A stretch of 64,000 nucleotides of DNA from Pseudescherichia vulneris NBRC 102420 (GTDB lineage Bacteria; Pseudomonadota; Gammaproteobacteria; Enterobacterales; Enterobacteriaceae). Both the position numbers and the translations under genes were made by a program. The stretch lies in NCBI RefSeq assembly GCF_000759795.1, contig NZ_BBMZ01000008.1, positions 186,001 to 250,000 of the forward strand, given 5' to 3'. The notes beneath the pieces are model-generated. The model was not told the origin of the DNA. It searched no databases and saw only the letters and a program-made list of their open reading frames with translations. Shown piece by piece: positions 40,686-50,576 of this stretch; within the stretch, counting starts at the first letter, position 1; every line of letters begins with the position of its first letter.

Positions 40686-41873
40686 ATGTTAAATCGTATC
40701 GTTGAGGAGCGTCTGGGAGAGGTTCCTGCGCCGGTGGATGAGCGCGCCTTTCAGGATGAGCTGATTACCGCCCGTCGTCAGACCCTTGAACTGATAAGCC
40801 GTCATTTAACGGAGTTCGGTGAAAAGTTTCCAGCCGAAACCTGCGTCAAAGGCTACTACCCGCTTACCGATAACGTGGAGTGGACCACCAGCTTCTGGAC
40901 CGGTCAGCTGTGGTTGGCGTGGGAGCTGAGCGGCGATGCGTCCTATCGCGCGCTGGCGGAGAAGCACGTGCGCTCTTTTGGGCTGCGCATTGCCGGACGG
41001 CAGGATACCAATACCCACGATCTCGGCTTTCTCTATACGCTCTCCTGCGTGGCGGCCTGGCGCTTGACCGGCAACCGCGACGCGCGCGGCTTTGCGCTTC
41101 AGGCCGCCGAGGCGCTGCTGGAACGCTTCCATCAAAAGGCGCAGATCATCCAGGCGTGGGGCGATCTTAGCGATCCGCAGCAGGCGGGAAGGATGATCAT
41201 CGACTGCAACATGAACCTGCCGCTGCTCTACTGGGCCAGCGAGCAGACCAGCGATCCGCGCTTTGCTGAGGCGGCCAAAGCCCACGTTCAGCAGGCGGCG
41301 GCGTACTTGATCCGCGACGATGCGTCGACCTTTCACACCTACTACATGGACGTGCAGACCGGCGCGCCGCGCTACGGCAATACCCAGCAGGGCTATGCCG
41401 ATGATTCGTGCTGGTCGCGAGGGCAGGCGTGGGGGATCTACGGCTTCCTGCTGAGCTACCTCTACACCGGTGATAAAACCATGGTCGCCCTGTCAAAAAG
41501 GCTGGCGAACTACTTCCTCAACCGCCTGCCGGAGGATGGCGTCTGCCACTGGGATCTGGCCCTGGTGGGCAGCGATGCGCTGCGGGACTCCTCGTCCGCC
41601 GCCATTGCCGTCTGCGGCCTGCTGGAGCTGGTGAAGCAGCTTCCGGTGAGCGATCCCGATCGCGCCCGCTATCAGCAGTGGGCGATGCACATTATGTCGT
41701 CGCTGAATAAGCACTATCTGATGGGGGTTAACGAACCCGGCAACGGGCTGCTGAAGCACTCGGTGTACCATCTTGCGAGTAATAAGGGCGTGGATGAGTG
41801 TGCCAGCTGGGGGGATTACTTCTACGTCGAGGCGCTGATGCGGTTTAGTCAGAGCTGGAAGCTCTACTGGTAA
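40686..41873 (+). CDS. GH88 unsaturated glucuronyl hydrolase
   Basis: The 395-aa product is a family 88 glycoside hydrolase that removes the 4,5-unsaturated uronate left at chain ends by polysaccharide lyases, by hydration of the enol ether bond. Asp112 (THDLGF) and Asp173 (IIDCNMNLPL) are 61 residues apart, the same spacing as catalytic Asp88 and Asp149 of the Bacillus enzyme. Other family parts are WTTSFWTGQLWLAWE near 66, GYADDSCWSRGQAWGIYGF near 238 and RDSSSAAIAVCGLLEL near 300. No signal peptide is seen. It ends the AraC-linked operon. The uronide substrate cannot be read. Confidence 0.88.
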   Translation: MLNRIVEERLGEVPAPVDERAFQDELITARRQTLELISRHLTEFGEKFPAETCVKGYYPLTDNVEWTTSFWTGQLWLAWELSGDASYRALAEKHVRSFGLRIAGRQDTNTHDLGFLYTLSCVAAWRLTGNRDARGFALQAAEALLERFHQKAQIIQAWGDLSDPQQAGRMIIDCNMNLPLLYWASEQTSDPRFAEAAKAHVQQAAAYLIRDDASTFHTYYMDVQTGAPRYGNTQQGYADDSCWSRGQAWGIYGFLLSYLYTGDKTMVALSKRLANYFLNRLPEDGVCHWDLALVGSDALRDSSSAAIAVCGLLELVKQLPVSDPDRARYQQWAMHIMSSLNKHYLMGVNEPGNGLLKHSVYHLASNKGVDECASWGDYFYVEALMRFSQSWKLYW

Positions 41874-41890
41874 CGGATACGGGTGGTAAA

Positions 41891-41921
41891 CGCCCGGTGG
41901 CGCTGCGCTTACCGGGCCTAC
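41891..41921. repeat. REP palindrome and adjoining hairpin
   Basis: CGCCCGGTGGCGCTGCGCTTACCGGGCCTAC is a REP unit after the GH88 gene. Just downstream GCGGGGG-CCTGG-CCCCCGC (41933-41951) is a further strong hairpin without a T-run. Confidence 0.78.
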
Positions 41922-41956
41922 GTCGTATAACATGCGGGGGCCTGGCCCCCGCCTGA

Positions 41957-42271
41957 TTAAACCCCTTGCTCCAAAATTCGGATATGGGTTTCTAACACGT
42001 CGCTTTTTACCGCCTCGCCCCACGCTTTCATGTGCGGGGTTTGCAGGTGCGCTTCAAGATGAGCAACGGTCTCCCACTGCTCCACCATCACGATGGAATC
42101 GGGATTGGTGGCCTGAAAGCTCACGTTAGCGGCGGTATCTACCATTGGCGCATAGCCGTGGCAGCCCGCTTCCTCTAATACGGTGGGGATAATTTTCGCA
42201 AACTCGTCCAGCACGGCCTGGCGATGATGCTGGCCCGGACGGGTGCGAATCTCTGCAATCACTGTCAACAT
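41957..42271 (-). CDS. ygiN: Quinol monooxygenase YgiN
   Basis: The ATG at 42271 (MLTVIAEIRTRPGQ) gives 104 aa, equal to E. coli YgiN. The ABM ferredoxin-like fold protein oxidises menadiol to menadione in vitro and pairs with MdaB in a quinone redox cycle. Conserved parts are HRQAVLDEFAKIIP, PDSIVMVEQW and HLEAHLQTPHMKAW. It is 24 bases downstream of mdaB. Confidence 0.95.
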   Translation of the reverse strand: MLTVIAEIRTRPGQHHRQAVLDEFAKIIPTVLEEAGCHGYAPMVDTAANVSFQATNPDSIVMVEQWETVAHLEAHLQTPHMKAWGEAVKSDVLETHIRILEQGV

Positions 42272-42301
42272 GGTCAACTCCTTCTTTGTACCGTCAAACA
42301 G

Positions 42302-42883
42302 TTAAGCAAAAATTTCCGCAAGATGCTTGCGATATTCTGCGGTATAGCGAGGCACGTCCGGCATTTTAATCACGTCGTTAGCGATAAAGGTCGGCAGCGC
42401 GTCCATCCCAAGGAACTGATTCGCCTTGTGGAACGGCAGGTAAACACCGTCAACGCCGACGCCGTGGAAGAACTGCTCTTTATCGGTGAAGGCCTGTAGC
42501 GGTGCGTTCCAGGTCAGCGACAGCATATAGGTTTTGCCCTGAATCAAGCCGCCAGAGCCATATTTTTTCGCATCGTCGGAGCGGGTACGGCCATCGCTGG
42601 CGTACAGGGAGCCGTGTCCTTCGGTAAAGACGTCATCAATGTACTTTTTCACCGTCCACGGCGCGCCCATCCACCAGCCCGGCATCTGCCAGATCACGGT
42701 GTCGGCCCACAGGAAGTTCTGCACTTCCTCTTTCACATCGTAGTCGCCATCGGTGCGAACCACTTTCACGTCGTGACCGCTGTCGCGCAGGAAGCTGGCG
42801 GCCACGTCGGTCATGGTGTCATTCAGCTGGCCGTTAGAGTGGCCGAATTTTTTAGCGCCGTTGATAATTAAGATGTTGCTCAT
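42302..42883 (-). CDS. mdaB: NADPH:quinone reductase MdaB
   Basis: The 193-aa product equals E. coli MdaB, an FAD-dependent two-electron quinone reductase. Family parts are ILIINGAKKFGHSNGQLND at the N-terminus, WQMPGWWMGAPWTVKKYID near residue 65, SLTWNAPLQAF near 122 and FFHGVGVDGVYLPFHKANQF near 138. It precedes ygiN; a dyad (42956-42973) lies upstream. In E. coli qseBC lies between ygiW and mdaB, but here only 203 bases separate them. Confidence 0.96.
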   Translation of the reverse strand: MSNILIINGAKKFGHSNGQLNDTMTDVAASFLRDSGHDVKVVRTDGDYDVKEEVQNFLWADTVIWQMPGWWMGAPWTVKKYIDDVFTEGHGSLYASDGRTRSDDAKKYGSGGLIQGKTYMLSLTWNAPLQAFTDKEQFFHGVGVDGVYLPFHKANQFLGMDALPTFIANDVIKMPDVPRYTAEYRKHLAEIFA

Positions 42884-42955
42884 TATTTGTCCCGTTAGAA
42901 AACGAATTTGCCGACTATTCTAACGGCCTCGACCCTAATGAAAAATGAGCAAAAT

Positions 42956-42973
42956 GTGCAAAGACTTTTGCAC
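42956..42973. promoter_or_regulatory. Palindrome upstream of mdaB
   Basis: GTGCAAA-GACT-TTTGCAC has perfect 7-base arms and lies 73 bases before the mdaB start and 113 before ygiW. It is a likely regulator site; the regulator is unknown. Confidence 0.5.
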
Positions 42974-43086
42974 TTAAAGCAACAATCATCCATGGAGAGG
43001 GTAAAAAAAGTTAAATTTCTCAGCCCGCCACACATTTCGCTCTACCCTGTTAAAGGACAATGAAACGGATGAAAGGGAGAGACACG

Positions 43087-43494
43087 ATGAAAAAATTTGC
43101 TGCTATTGCCGCTATTGCCATGATGGCTTCCGCCCCCGTTTTCGCCGCCGAGGGGGGCTTCAACGGGCCATCGGCCACGCAAACCCAGACGCAAAACCAG
43201 GCCCAGCAGGGCGGCTTTGTGGATAACAGCGTTAGCCCGACCACGGCGGCTAAGGCGAAAGAGCTGAAAGACGACAGCTGGGTGAAGCTGCGGGGTAACA
43301 TTACCGAGCGCCTCTCTGACGATCGCTATGTTTTCCGCGATGCCAGCGGTACGGTAAACGTGGAAATTGAGCAAAAGCGCTGGAACGGCCAGAACGTGAC
43401 CCCGCAGGATCAGGTTGAAATTCAGGGTAAAGTTGACAAAGACTGGAACGAGTTTGAGATTGAAGTGAAGCAAATCATCAAGCTCGCTAAGTAA
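43087..43494 (+). CDS. ygiW: OB-fold periplasmic stress protein YgiW
   Basis: The ATG at 43087 (MKKFAAIAAIAMMASAPVFA) gives 135 aa with a cleavable signal peptide. The OB-fold BOF domain (about residues 58-133) contains WVKLRGNITERLSDDRYVFRDASG and EIQGKVDKDWNEFEIEVKQI, as in E. coli YgiW. The Gln- and Thr-rich linker (QTQTQNQAQQGG) is longer than in E. coli. YgiW is linked to stress and biofilm behaviour, and in E. coli it adjoins qseBC. Confidence 0.94.
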   Translation: MKKFAAIAAIAMMASAPVFAAEGGFNGPSATQTQTQNQAQQGGFVDNSVSPTTAAKAKELKDDSWVKLRGNITERLSDDRYVFRDASGTVNVEIEQKRWNGQNVTPQDQVEIQGKVDKDWNEFEIEVKQIIKLAK

Positions 43495-43501
43495 ATCCCT
43501 G

Positions 43502-43526
43502 AAGGGCCGGTTATCCGGCCTTTTTC
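43502..43526 (+). terminator. Terminator after ygiW
   Basis: GGCCGG-TTAT-CCGGCC, extended by wobble and A-T pairs, is followed by TTTTTC. Confidence 0.85.
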
Positions 43527-43612
43527 TTGTGACTCAGGAGGGCAGATAAGGTAAAATCTGCGGCAATATTGCCCCTGAATAATTGGGTGCAAACGCTGAG
43601 GAATCACACGTA

Positions 43613-45871
43613 ATGAGCGATATGGCAGAGCGCCTCGCGCTACATGAATTCACTGAAAACGCCTACCTAAACTACTCCATGTACGTCATCATGGATCGTG
43701 CGCTGCCGTTTATCGGCGACGGCCTGAAGCCGGTGCAGCGGCGTATCGTGTACGCCATGTCTGAGCTGGGCCTCAACGCCAGCGCGAAGTTTAAAAAATC
43801 CGCCCGTACCGTGGGCGACGTGCTGGGTAAATACCATCCCCACGGCGACAGCGCCTGCTATGAAGCCATGGTGCTGATGGCCCAGCCGTTCTCCTACCGC
43901 TATCCGCTGGTTGACGGCCAGGGGAACTGGGGCGCACCGGACGATCCAAAATCCTTCGCGGCGATGCGTTACACCGAGTCGCGCCTCTCCAAATACGCCG
44001 AGCTGCTGCTGGGTGAGCTGGGGCAGGGGACGGTTGATTGGGTGCCTAACTTTGACGGCACGATGCAGGAGCCGAAAATGCTGCCTGCTCGCCTGCCAAA
44101 CATTCTGCTGAACGGCACCACCGGGATCGCCGTTGGCATGGCGACGGACATTCCGCCGCACAACCTGCGCGAAGTGGCCCAGGCGGCCATTACGCTCATC
44201 GACCAGCCGAAGACCACCCTCGATCAGCTGCTGGATATCGTCCAGGGGCCGGACTATCCGACCGAAGCAGAGATCATCACCGCCAGGGCTGAGATCCGCA
44301 AAATTTACCAGAACGGCCGCGGCTCCGTGCGCATGCGCGCGGTGTGGAAAAAAGAGGACGGTGCGGTGGTGATTACCGCCCTGCCGCACCAGGTTTCCGG
44401 GGCGCGGGTGCTGGAGCAGATCGCGGCCCAGATGCGCAATAAAAAGCTGCCGATGGTGGACGACCTGCGTGACGAGTCGGATCACGAGAACCCGACCCGT
44501 CTGGTGGTGGTACCGCGCTCTAATCGTGTGGATATGGATCAGGTGATGAACCACCTGTTCGCCACCACCGATCTGGAGAAGAGCTACCGCATCAACCTGA
44601 ACATGATCGGCCTCGATGGGCGTCCGGCGGTGAAAAACCTGCTGGAGATCCTCACCGAGTGGCTGGCGTTCCGCCGCGATACCGTGCGCCGCCGCCTGAA
44701 CCATCGTCTGGAGAAGGTTCTCAAGCGCCTGCACATCCTTGAAGGTTTGCTGGTGGCGTTCCTCAACATCGACGAGGTGATTGAGATCATCCGCGGTGAA
44801 GATGAACCTAAGCCGGAGCTGATGTCGCGCTTTGGCATCAGCGAAACCCAGGCGGAAGCGATCCTGGAGCTGAAGCTGCGCCATCTCGCCAAGCTGGAAG
44901 AGATGAAGATCCGCGGCGAGCAGAGCGAGCTGGAAAAAGAGCGCGACCGCCTGCAAAGCACGCTGGCCTCCGAGCGCAAGATGAGCACCCTGCTGAAGAA
45001 AGAGCTCCAGGCGGATGCCGACGCGTTCGGCGACGAGCGCCGTTCACCGCTGCACGAGCGTGAAGAGGCGAAGGCGATGAGCGAGCATGACATGCTGCCG
45101 TCCGAGCCGGTGACTATCGTGCTGTCGCAGATGGGCTGGGTGCGCAGCGCCAAGGGTCATGACATTGATGCCCAGGGCCTGAGCTACAAAGCGGGCGACA
45201 GCTGGAAGGCATCCGCCAAAGGCAAAACCAACCAGCCGGTGGTGTTTATTGATACTACCGGGCGCAGCTACGCCGTCGATCCGCTGACGCTGCCGTCGGC
45301 ACGCGGGCAGGGCGAACCGGTGACCGGCAAGCTGACGCTGCCGCCGGGTGCCACCGTTGAGCATATGGTGATGGCCGGTGAGGAGCAGAAGCTGCTGATG
45401 GCCTCTGACGCGGGCTATGGCTTCGTCTGCACCTTCAACGATCTGATTGCCCGCAACCGTGCCGGTAAAGCGCTGATTACCCTGCCGGAAAACGCGCACG
45501 TGCTGCCACCGCTGGAGATCGTTGACGACAACGACCTGCTGCTGGCGATCACCGCCGCCGGACGCATGCTGATGTTCCCGATTAGCGATCTGCCGCAGCT
45601 GTCGAAAGGTAAAGGGAATAAGATCATTAGCATTCCGTCAGCCGAAGCGGCGAAGGGAGAGGATAGCCTGGCGCACCTCTTTATCCTGCCGCCGCAGAGC
45701 ACGCTGACCCTGCACGCCGGCAAGCGCAAAATCAAAATGCGCCCGGAAGAGTTGCAGAAGGTTCACGGCGAGCGTGGCCGTCGCGGGACGCTGATGCGCG
45801 GACTCCAGCGTATCGACAAGGTCGAGATCGACTCGCCGCGTCGGGCAACCACTGGCGACAGCGAAGAGTAA
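43613..45871 (+). CDS. parC: DNA topoisomerase IV subunit A
   Basis: The ATG at 43613 ([19 protein letters not shown]) gives 752 aa, equal to E. coli ParC; the frame extends upstream without family support. The N-terminal breakage-reunion domain holds the catalytic Tyr120 region ([14 protein letters not shown]). The quinolone-resistance region reads [13 protein letters not shown], so Ser80 and Glu84 are wild-type. The C-terminal domain is a beta-pinwheel. It works with ParE at 33832. Confidence 0.98.
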   Translation: MSDMAERLALHEFTENAYLNYSMYVIMDRALPFIGDGLKPVQRRIVYAMSELGLNASAKFKKSARTVGDVLGKYHPHGDSACYEAMVLMAQPFSYRYPLVDGQGNWGAPDDPKSFAAMRYTESRLSKYAELLLGELGQGTVDWVPNFDGTMQEPKMLPARLPNILLNGTTGIAVGMATDIPPHNLREVAQAAITLIDQPKTTLDQLLDIVQGPDYPTEAEIITARAEIRKIYQNGRGSVRMRAVWKKEDGAVVITALPHQVSGARVLEQIAAQMRNKKLPMVDDLRDESDHENPTRLVVVPRSNRVDMDQVMNHLFATTDLEKSYRINLNMIGLDGRPAVKNLLEILTEWLAFRRDTVRRRLNHRLEKVLKRLHILEGLLVAFLNIDEVIEIIRGEDEPKPELMSRFGISETQAEAILELKLRHLAKLEEMKIRGEQSELEKERDRLQSTLASERKMSTLLKKELQADADAFGDERRSPLHEREEAKAMSEHDMLPSEPVTIVLSQMGWVRSAKGHDIDAQGLSYKAGDSWKASAKGKTNQPVVFIDTTGRSYAVDPLTLPSARGQGEPVTGKLTLPPGATVEHMVMAGEEQKLLMASDAGYGFVCTFNDLIARNRAGKALITLPENAHVLPPLEIVDDNDLLLAITAAGRMLMFPISDLPQLSKGKGNKIISIPSAEAAKGEDSLAHLFILPPQSTLTLHAGKRKIKMRPEELQKVHGERGRRGTLMRGLQRIDKVEIDSPRRATTGDSEE

Positions 45872-45884
45872 TCCCTGTGTGCTT

Positions 45885-45909
45885 CTCCCCCTTCCCGTCG
45901 AAGGGGGAG
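45885..45909. other. Perfect hairpin between parC and plsC
   Basis: CTCCCCCTTC-CCGTC-GAAGGGGGAG has 10-bp arms and a 5-base loop, 13 bases after the parC stop. There is no T-run, so it may stabilise the parC 3' end or act as a weak terminator. Confidence 0.6.
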
Positions 45910-46052
45910 CTACCATAAAATTTCCCGTAAAGTCATTGTTAAATCGCAGGTTACGATTGACAATACTCTTTTTCACGGACCCGATGGAACAAAGCCGTAC
46001 GCCGTCAGCCGCTACACTATACTGGGCGGGTGTCCGGGCTTTCGAGGTAGCT

Positions 46053-46796
46053 ATGCTATTCATTTTACGTGCAATCATCATTGTTATTTACAGCATCCTG
46101 GTCTGTATCTTCGGCTGTATCTACTGCCTGTTTAGCCCACGGAATCCAAAACACGTCGCCACCTTTGGCCATCTGTTTGGCCGTCTGGCACCGGTTATGG
46201 GCTTAAAAGTAGAGCTGCGTCAGCCCGCTGATGCCGGGACGTATGGTAATGCGATCTACATCGGCAACCACCAGAACAACTACGATATGGTCACCGCGGC
46301 CAGCATTGTGCAGCCGCGCACCGTCACCGTCGGTAAAAAGAGCCTGCTGTGGGTCCCGTTCTTTGGCCAACTCTACTGGCTGACCGGTAACCTGCTGATC
46401 GACCGTGATAACCGCGCCAAAGCGCACGGCACCATTGCGCAGGTGGTCAAAAATATCCAGAAGCGCGATATCTCTATCTGGATGTTCCCGGAAGGTACCC
46501 GCAGCCGCGGACGCGGGCTGCTGCCGTTTAAGACCGGCGCGTTCCATGCGGCTATCGCCGCCGGGGTGCCTATCATTCCGGTATGTGTTTCGAACACCTC
46601 CAATAAAATTAACCTTAACCGTCTAAATAACGGCCTGGTGATCGTCGAAATGCTGCCGCCGGTGGACACCAGCCAGTTTGGTAAAGATCAGGTGCGCGAG
46701 CTGGCGACTCACTGTCGTGCGCTGATGGCGGAGAAGATCGCCGAGCTTGATAGCGAAGTCGCCGCCCGCGAGGCCGCCGGCAAGCGCCAGGCGTAG
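46053..46796 (+). CDS. plsC: 1-acyl-sn-glycerol-3-phosphate acyltransferase
   Basis: The ATG at 46053 (MLFILRAIIIVIYSILVC) gives 247 aa, near the 245 of E. coli PlsC; the upstream frame to 45879 overlaps the hairpin and is not supported. PlsC acylates lysophosphatidate to phosphatidate at the inner membrane. Motifs are NHQNNYD (HX4D), LIDRDNRAKA and FPEGTRSRGRG. An N-terminal TM helix anchors it. It is followed by ftsP at 45 bases. Confidence 0.97.
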   Translation: MLFILRAIIIVIYSILVCIFGCIYCLFSPRNPKHVATFGHLFGRLAPVMGLKVELRQPADAGTYGNAIYIGNHQNNYDMVTAASIVQPRTVTVGKKSLLWVPFFGQLYWLTGNLLIDRDNRAKAHGTIAQVVKNIQKRDISIWMFPEGTRSRGRGLLPFKTGAFHAAIAAGVPIIPVCVSNTSNKINLNRLNNGLVIVEMLPPVDTSQFGKDQVRELATHCRALMAEKIAELDSEVAAREAAGKRQA

Positions 46797-46841
46797 CCGG
46801 ACCTTTTTACGCGCTTTAGTCCGTTTTACAGGGAGCAAGAT

Positions 46842-48254
46842 ATGTCACTCAGTCGGCGTCAGTTTATCCAGGCCTCCGGCGCTGCGCTTTGTGTAGGCGC
46901 GGTTCCGCTGCGGGCTAACGCCGCCGGGCAGCAGCAGCCGCTGCCTGTGCCACCGCTCGTTGAATCTCGCCGTGGGCAACCGCTGTTTCTGACCCTGCAG
47001 CGGGCGCACTGGTCCTTTACCCCTGGCACCCGCGCCCAGGTATGGGGCATTAACGGGCGCTATCTTGGGCCGACCATTCGCGTCTGGAGCGGCGATGACG
47101 TGAAGATGATCTACAGCAACCGGCTGACGGAGAACGTCGCCATGACCATCAGCGGCCTGCAGGTTCCCGGCCCGCTGATTGGCGGCCCGGCGCGGATGAT
47201 GTCCCCCAGCGCTGACTGGGCGCCGGTGCTGCCGATCCGCCAGAGCGCGGCGACGCTCTGGTATCACGCCAACACGCCAAACCGTACCGCTGAGCAGGTC
47301 TATAACGGCCTGGCCGGAATGTGGCTGATTGAGGATGAGGTGAGTAAGTCCCTGCCAATCCCCAATCACTACGGCGTGGATGATTTTCCCGTTATTATTC
47401 AGGACAAGCGGCTGGATAACTTCGGCACGCCGGAGTACAGCGAGCCAGGCAGCGGCGGCTTCGTTGGCGATACGCTGCTGGTTAACGGTGCGCAGAGTCC
47501 CTACGTCGAGGTATCACGCGGCTGGGTGCGCCTGCGCCTGCTGAACGCCTCCAACGCCCGCCGCTATCAACTCCAGATGAGCGATGGCCGGGCGCTGCAC
47601 GTTATCTCCGGCGATCAGGGCTTTTTACCCGCGCCGGTGTCGGTAAAACAGCTTTCGCTGGCCCCCGGCGAGCGGCGTGAAATTCTCGTGAATATGACCG
47701 ACGGCGACGAGGTGTCGATCACCTGCGGCGAGGCGGCGAGCATTGTCGACCGTATCCGCGGTTTCTTTGAGCCATCGAGCATTCTCATCTCCACCCTGGT
47801 GCTGACGTTGCGTCCTACCGGGTTGCTGCCGCTGGTGACCGATACGCTGCCGCTGCGGCTGCTGCCGACGGATCTGATGAGCGGCGCAGCGGTGCGCAGC
47901 CGCGATATCGCCCTCGGCGACGATCCGGGTATCAACGGTCAGCTGTGGGATATCAAGCGTATCGATATTACCGCCCAGCAGGGGACGTGGGAGCGCTGGA
48001 CGGTACGCGCCGATACGCCGCAGTCGTTCCATATTGAAGGCGTTAGCTTCCTGATCCGTAACGTCAACGGCGCGATGCCGTTCCCGGAGGATCGGGGCAT
48101 GAAGGATACCGTCTGGGTGGATGGGCAGGTTGAGCTGCTGGTCTACTACGGCCAGCCTTCGTGGCCGCACTTCCCGTTCCAGTTCTTTAGCCAGACCCTG
48201 GAGATGTCAGATCGCGGCTCTATCGGCCAGCTATTGGTCAACCCGGCACCGTAA
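46842..48254 (+). CDS. ftsP: Cell division protein FtsP (SufI)
   Basis: The 470-aa product matches E. coli FtsP. The N-terminus is a twin-arginine signal (SRRQFIQASGAALCVG ... RANA), so it is exported folded. It has the three-domain multicopper-oxidase fold but lacks the copper-ligand clusters; a residual LWYHANTPNRTAEQVYNGLAGMW and FHIEGVSFLIR mark the fold. FtsP stabilises the divisome under stress. Known as a standard Tat substrate. Confidence 0.96.
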   Translation: MSLSRRQFIQASGAALCVGAVPLRANAAGQQQPLPVPPLVESRRGQPLFLTLQRAHWSFTPGTRAQVWGINGRYLGPTIRVWSGDDVKMIYSNRLTENVAMTISGLQVPGPLIGGPARMMSPSADWAPVLPIRQSAATLWYHANTPNRTAEQVYNGLAGMWLIEDEVSKSLPIPNHYGVDDFPVIIQDKRLDNFGTPEYSEPGSGGFVGDTLLVNGAQSPYVEVSRGWVRLRLLNASNARRYQLQMSDGRALHVISGDQGFLPAPVSVKQLSLAPGERREILVNMTDGDEVSITCGEAASIVDRIRGFFEPSSILISTLVLTLRPTGLLPLVTDTLPLRLLPTDLMSGAAVRSRDIALGDDPGINGQLWDIKRIDITAQQGTWERWTVRADTPQSFHIEGVSFLIRNVNGAMPFPEDRGMKDTVWVDGQVELLVYYGQPSWPHFPFQFFSQTLEMSDRGSIGQLLVNPAP

Positions 48255-48255
48255 A

Positions 48256-48290
48256 TCGCCGGATGGCGGCTTTACCTTACCCGGCCTACG
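48256..48290. repeat. REP palindrome
   Basis: CGCCGGATGGCGGCTTTACCTTACCCGGCCTACG lies just after the ftsP stop. Confidence 0.75.
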
Positions 48291-48401
48291 CAATCTGTAT
48301 GCCGGGTAACTATCCCGTACAAAATTCCTTCATTTCCCCCACTGTTAAAGCGTATAATCGCCGCCCTTTGACGATCTCTTTTTAACCATCCCGGAAGCAT
48401 T

Positions 48402-50576
48402 ATGAGCGCTATTTCCCTGATCCAGCCGGATCGCGACCTCTTCTCATGGCCGCAGTATTGGGCTGCCTGTTTCGGCCCCGCGCCGTTTTTGCCTATGTCA
48501 CGTGAAGAGATGGATCAGCTTGGCTGGGACAGCTGCGACATCATTCTGGTTACCGGAGATGCCTATGTTGATCACCCGAGCTTCGGTATGGCGATCTGCG
48601 GACGTATGCTGGAGGCTCAGGGCTTCCGCGTCGGCATCATTGCCCAGCCGGACTGGAACAGCAAAGAGGACTTTATGCGCCTCGGCAAACCGAATCTGTT
48701 CTTCGGCGTTACTGCGGGCAACATGGACTCGATGATCAACCGCTACACCGCCGACCGCAAGCTGCGCCATGACGACGCCTATACGCCGGATAACGTAGCG
48801 GGCAAGCGCCCGGATCGCGCCACCCTGGCCTATACCCAGCGCTGTAAAGAGGCGTGGAAAGACGTGCCGGTGATCCTTGGCGGCATTGAGGCGAGCCTGC
48901 GCCGTACCGCGCACTACGACTACTGGTCGGATACCGTTCGTCGCTCGGTGCTGGTGGATTCCAAAGCCGACATGCTGATCTTCGGCAACGGCGAGCGTCC
49001 GCTGGTTGAAGTGGCCCATCGTCTGTCGCAGGGCGAGCCGGTGGCCAGCATCCGTGACGTGCGCAACACCGCGATTATGGTCAAAGAGGCGCTGCCGGGC
49101 TGGAGCGGGGTCGACTCCCGCATCATTGATATGCCGGGCAAGATTGATCCGATCCCTCATCCTTACGGGGACGATCTGCCGTGTGCCGACAACAAACCTG
49201 TCGAACCTAAAAAAGCCGAAGCGAAAGCCGTGGTCATCCAGCCGCCGCGTCCGAAGCCGTGGGAGAAGATCTACGTTCTGCTGCCCTCCTTTGAGAAGGT
49301 GAAGGCCGACAAGGTACTCTACGCGCATGCCTCGCGCATCCTGCACCATGAAACCAACCCAGGCTGCGCGCGGGCGCTGATGCAGAAGCACGGCGACCGC
49401 TACATCTGGATCAACCCGCCAGCGATCCCGCTCTCTACCGAAGAGATGGACAGCGTCTTTGCGCTGCCCTACAAGCGTGTGCCGCATCCGGCCTATGGCA
49501 CCAGCCGTATTCCGGCCTACGAGATGATCCGTTTCTCGGTCAACATCATGCGCGGCTGCTTCGGCGGCTGCTCCTTCTGCTCCATCACCGAGCATGAAGG
49601 GCGCATTATTCAGAGCCGCTCCGAAGAGTCGATCATCAATGAGATCGAAGCGATTCGTGACACGGTGCCGGGCTTTACCGGTGTGATCTCCGATCTTGGC
49701 GGCCCGACGGCCAACATGTACATGCTGCGCTGTAAGTCACCGCGCGCAGAGCAGACCTGCCGCCGCCTGTCATGCGTCTATCCAGATATCTGTCCGCATA
49801 TGGATACCAACCATGAGCCGACGATCAACCTCTATCGCCGCGCCCGCGATCTGAAGGGGATCAAGAAGATCCTTATCGCGTCCGGCGTGCGCTACGACAT
49901 CGCCGTGGAGGATCCGCGCTATATCAAAGAGCTGGCGACTCATCACGTGGGCGGCTACCTGAAGATTGCGCCAGAACACACCGAAGAGGGCCCGCTGTCG
50001 AAGATGATGAAACCGGGGATGGGCAGCTACGATCGCTTCAAAGAGCTGTTTGATACTTACTCCAAGCAGGCGGGCAAAGAGCAGTATCTGATCCCGTACT
50101 TTATCTCCGCCCACCCCGGCACGCGTGATGAAGACATGGTGAACCTGGCCCTGTGGCTCAAAAAGCACCGCTTCCGCCTCGATCAGGTGCAAAACTTCTA
50201 CCCGTCGCCGCTGGCCAACTCGACAACCATGTATTACACCGGCAAGAACCCGCTCGGTAAGATTGGCTACAAGAGCGAGAACGTCGTGGTACCAAAGGGC
50301 GAGAAACAGCGTCGCCTGCATAAGGCGCTGCTGCGCTATCACGATCCGAAAAACTGGCCGCTGATCCGCCAGGCGCTGGAAGAGATGGGTAAAAAGCATC
50401 TGATCGGTAGCCGTCGCGACTGCCTGGTGCCTTCACCAACCCTCGACGAGATGCGTGAGGCGAAGCGCCAGAACCGCCATACGCGCCCGGCGCTCACCAA
50501 GCACACGCCGATTGCCCACCAGCGCCAGACGCCAGCAGGCAATAAAGCGCGCAGCAAGGCAGGCGCTAAGGGCTAG
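48402..50576 (+). CDS. ygiQ: Radical SAM protein YgiQ
   Basis: The 724-aa product is near E. coli YgiQ (739). The CxxxCxxC iron-sulfur motif is in [19 protein letters not shown] near residue 390, giving a 4Fe-4S cluster for SAM cleavage. An N-terminal DUF3362-type/B12-like fold ([22 protein letters not shown]) precedes it. The C-terminus is basic and disordered. Function is not established. Its stop TAG overlaps the stop of the convergent transporter gene by the tetranucleotide CTAG. Confidence 0.94.
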   Translation: MSAISLIQPDRDLFSWPQYWAACFGPAPFLPMSREEMDQLGWDSCDIILVTGDAYVDHPSFGMAICGRMLEAQGFRVGIIAQPDWNSKEDFMRLGKPNLFFGVTAGNMDSMINRYTADRKLRHDDAYTPDNVAGKRPDRATLAYTQRCKEAWKDVPVILGGIEASLRRTAHYDYWSDTVRRSVLVDSKADMLIFGNGERPLVEVAHRLSQGEPVASIRDVRNTAIMVKEALPGWSGVDSRIIDMPGKIDPIPHPYGDDLPCADNKPVEPKKAEAKAVVIQPPRPKPWEKIYVLLPSFEKVKADKVLYAHASRILHHETNPGCARALMQKHGDRYIWINPPAIPLSTEEMDSVFALPYKRVPHPAYGTSRIPAYEMIRFSVNIMRGCFGGCSFCSITEHEGRIIQSRSEESIINEIEAIRDTVPGFTGVISDLGGPTANMYMLRCKSPRAEQTCRRLSCVYPDICPHMDTNHEPTINLYRRARDLKGIKKILIASGVRYDIAVEDPRYIKELATHHVGGYLKIAPEHTEEGPLSKMMKPGMGSYDRFKELFDTYSKQAGKEQYLIPYFISAHPGTRDEDMVNLALWLKKHRFRLDQVQNFYPSPLANSTTMYYTGKNPLGKIGYKSENVVVPKGEKQRRLHKALLRYHDPKNWPLIRQALEEMGKKHLIGSRRDCLVPSPTLDEMREAKRQNRHTRPALTKHTPIAHQRQTPAGNKARSKAGAKG

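Noticed and set aside
43850-43866. Possible quinolone-resistance change in parC
   Set aside because: Codons 80 and 84 encode Ser and Glu, the wild-type residues; parE also looks wild-type.
43667-44956. 429-aa open frame opposite parC
   Set aside because: It mirrors parC codon bias; no plausible start signal.
48498-49595. 365-aa open frame opposite ygiQ
   Set aside because: It is a shadow of the well-conserved radical SAM gene.
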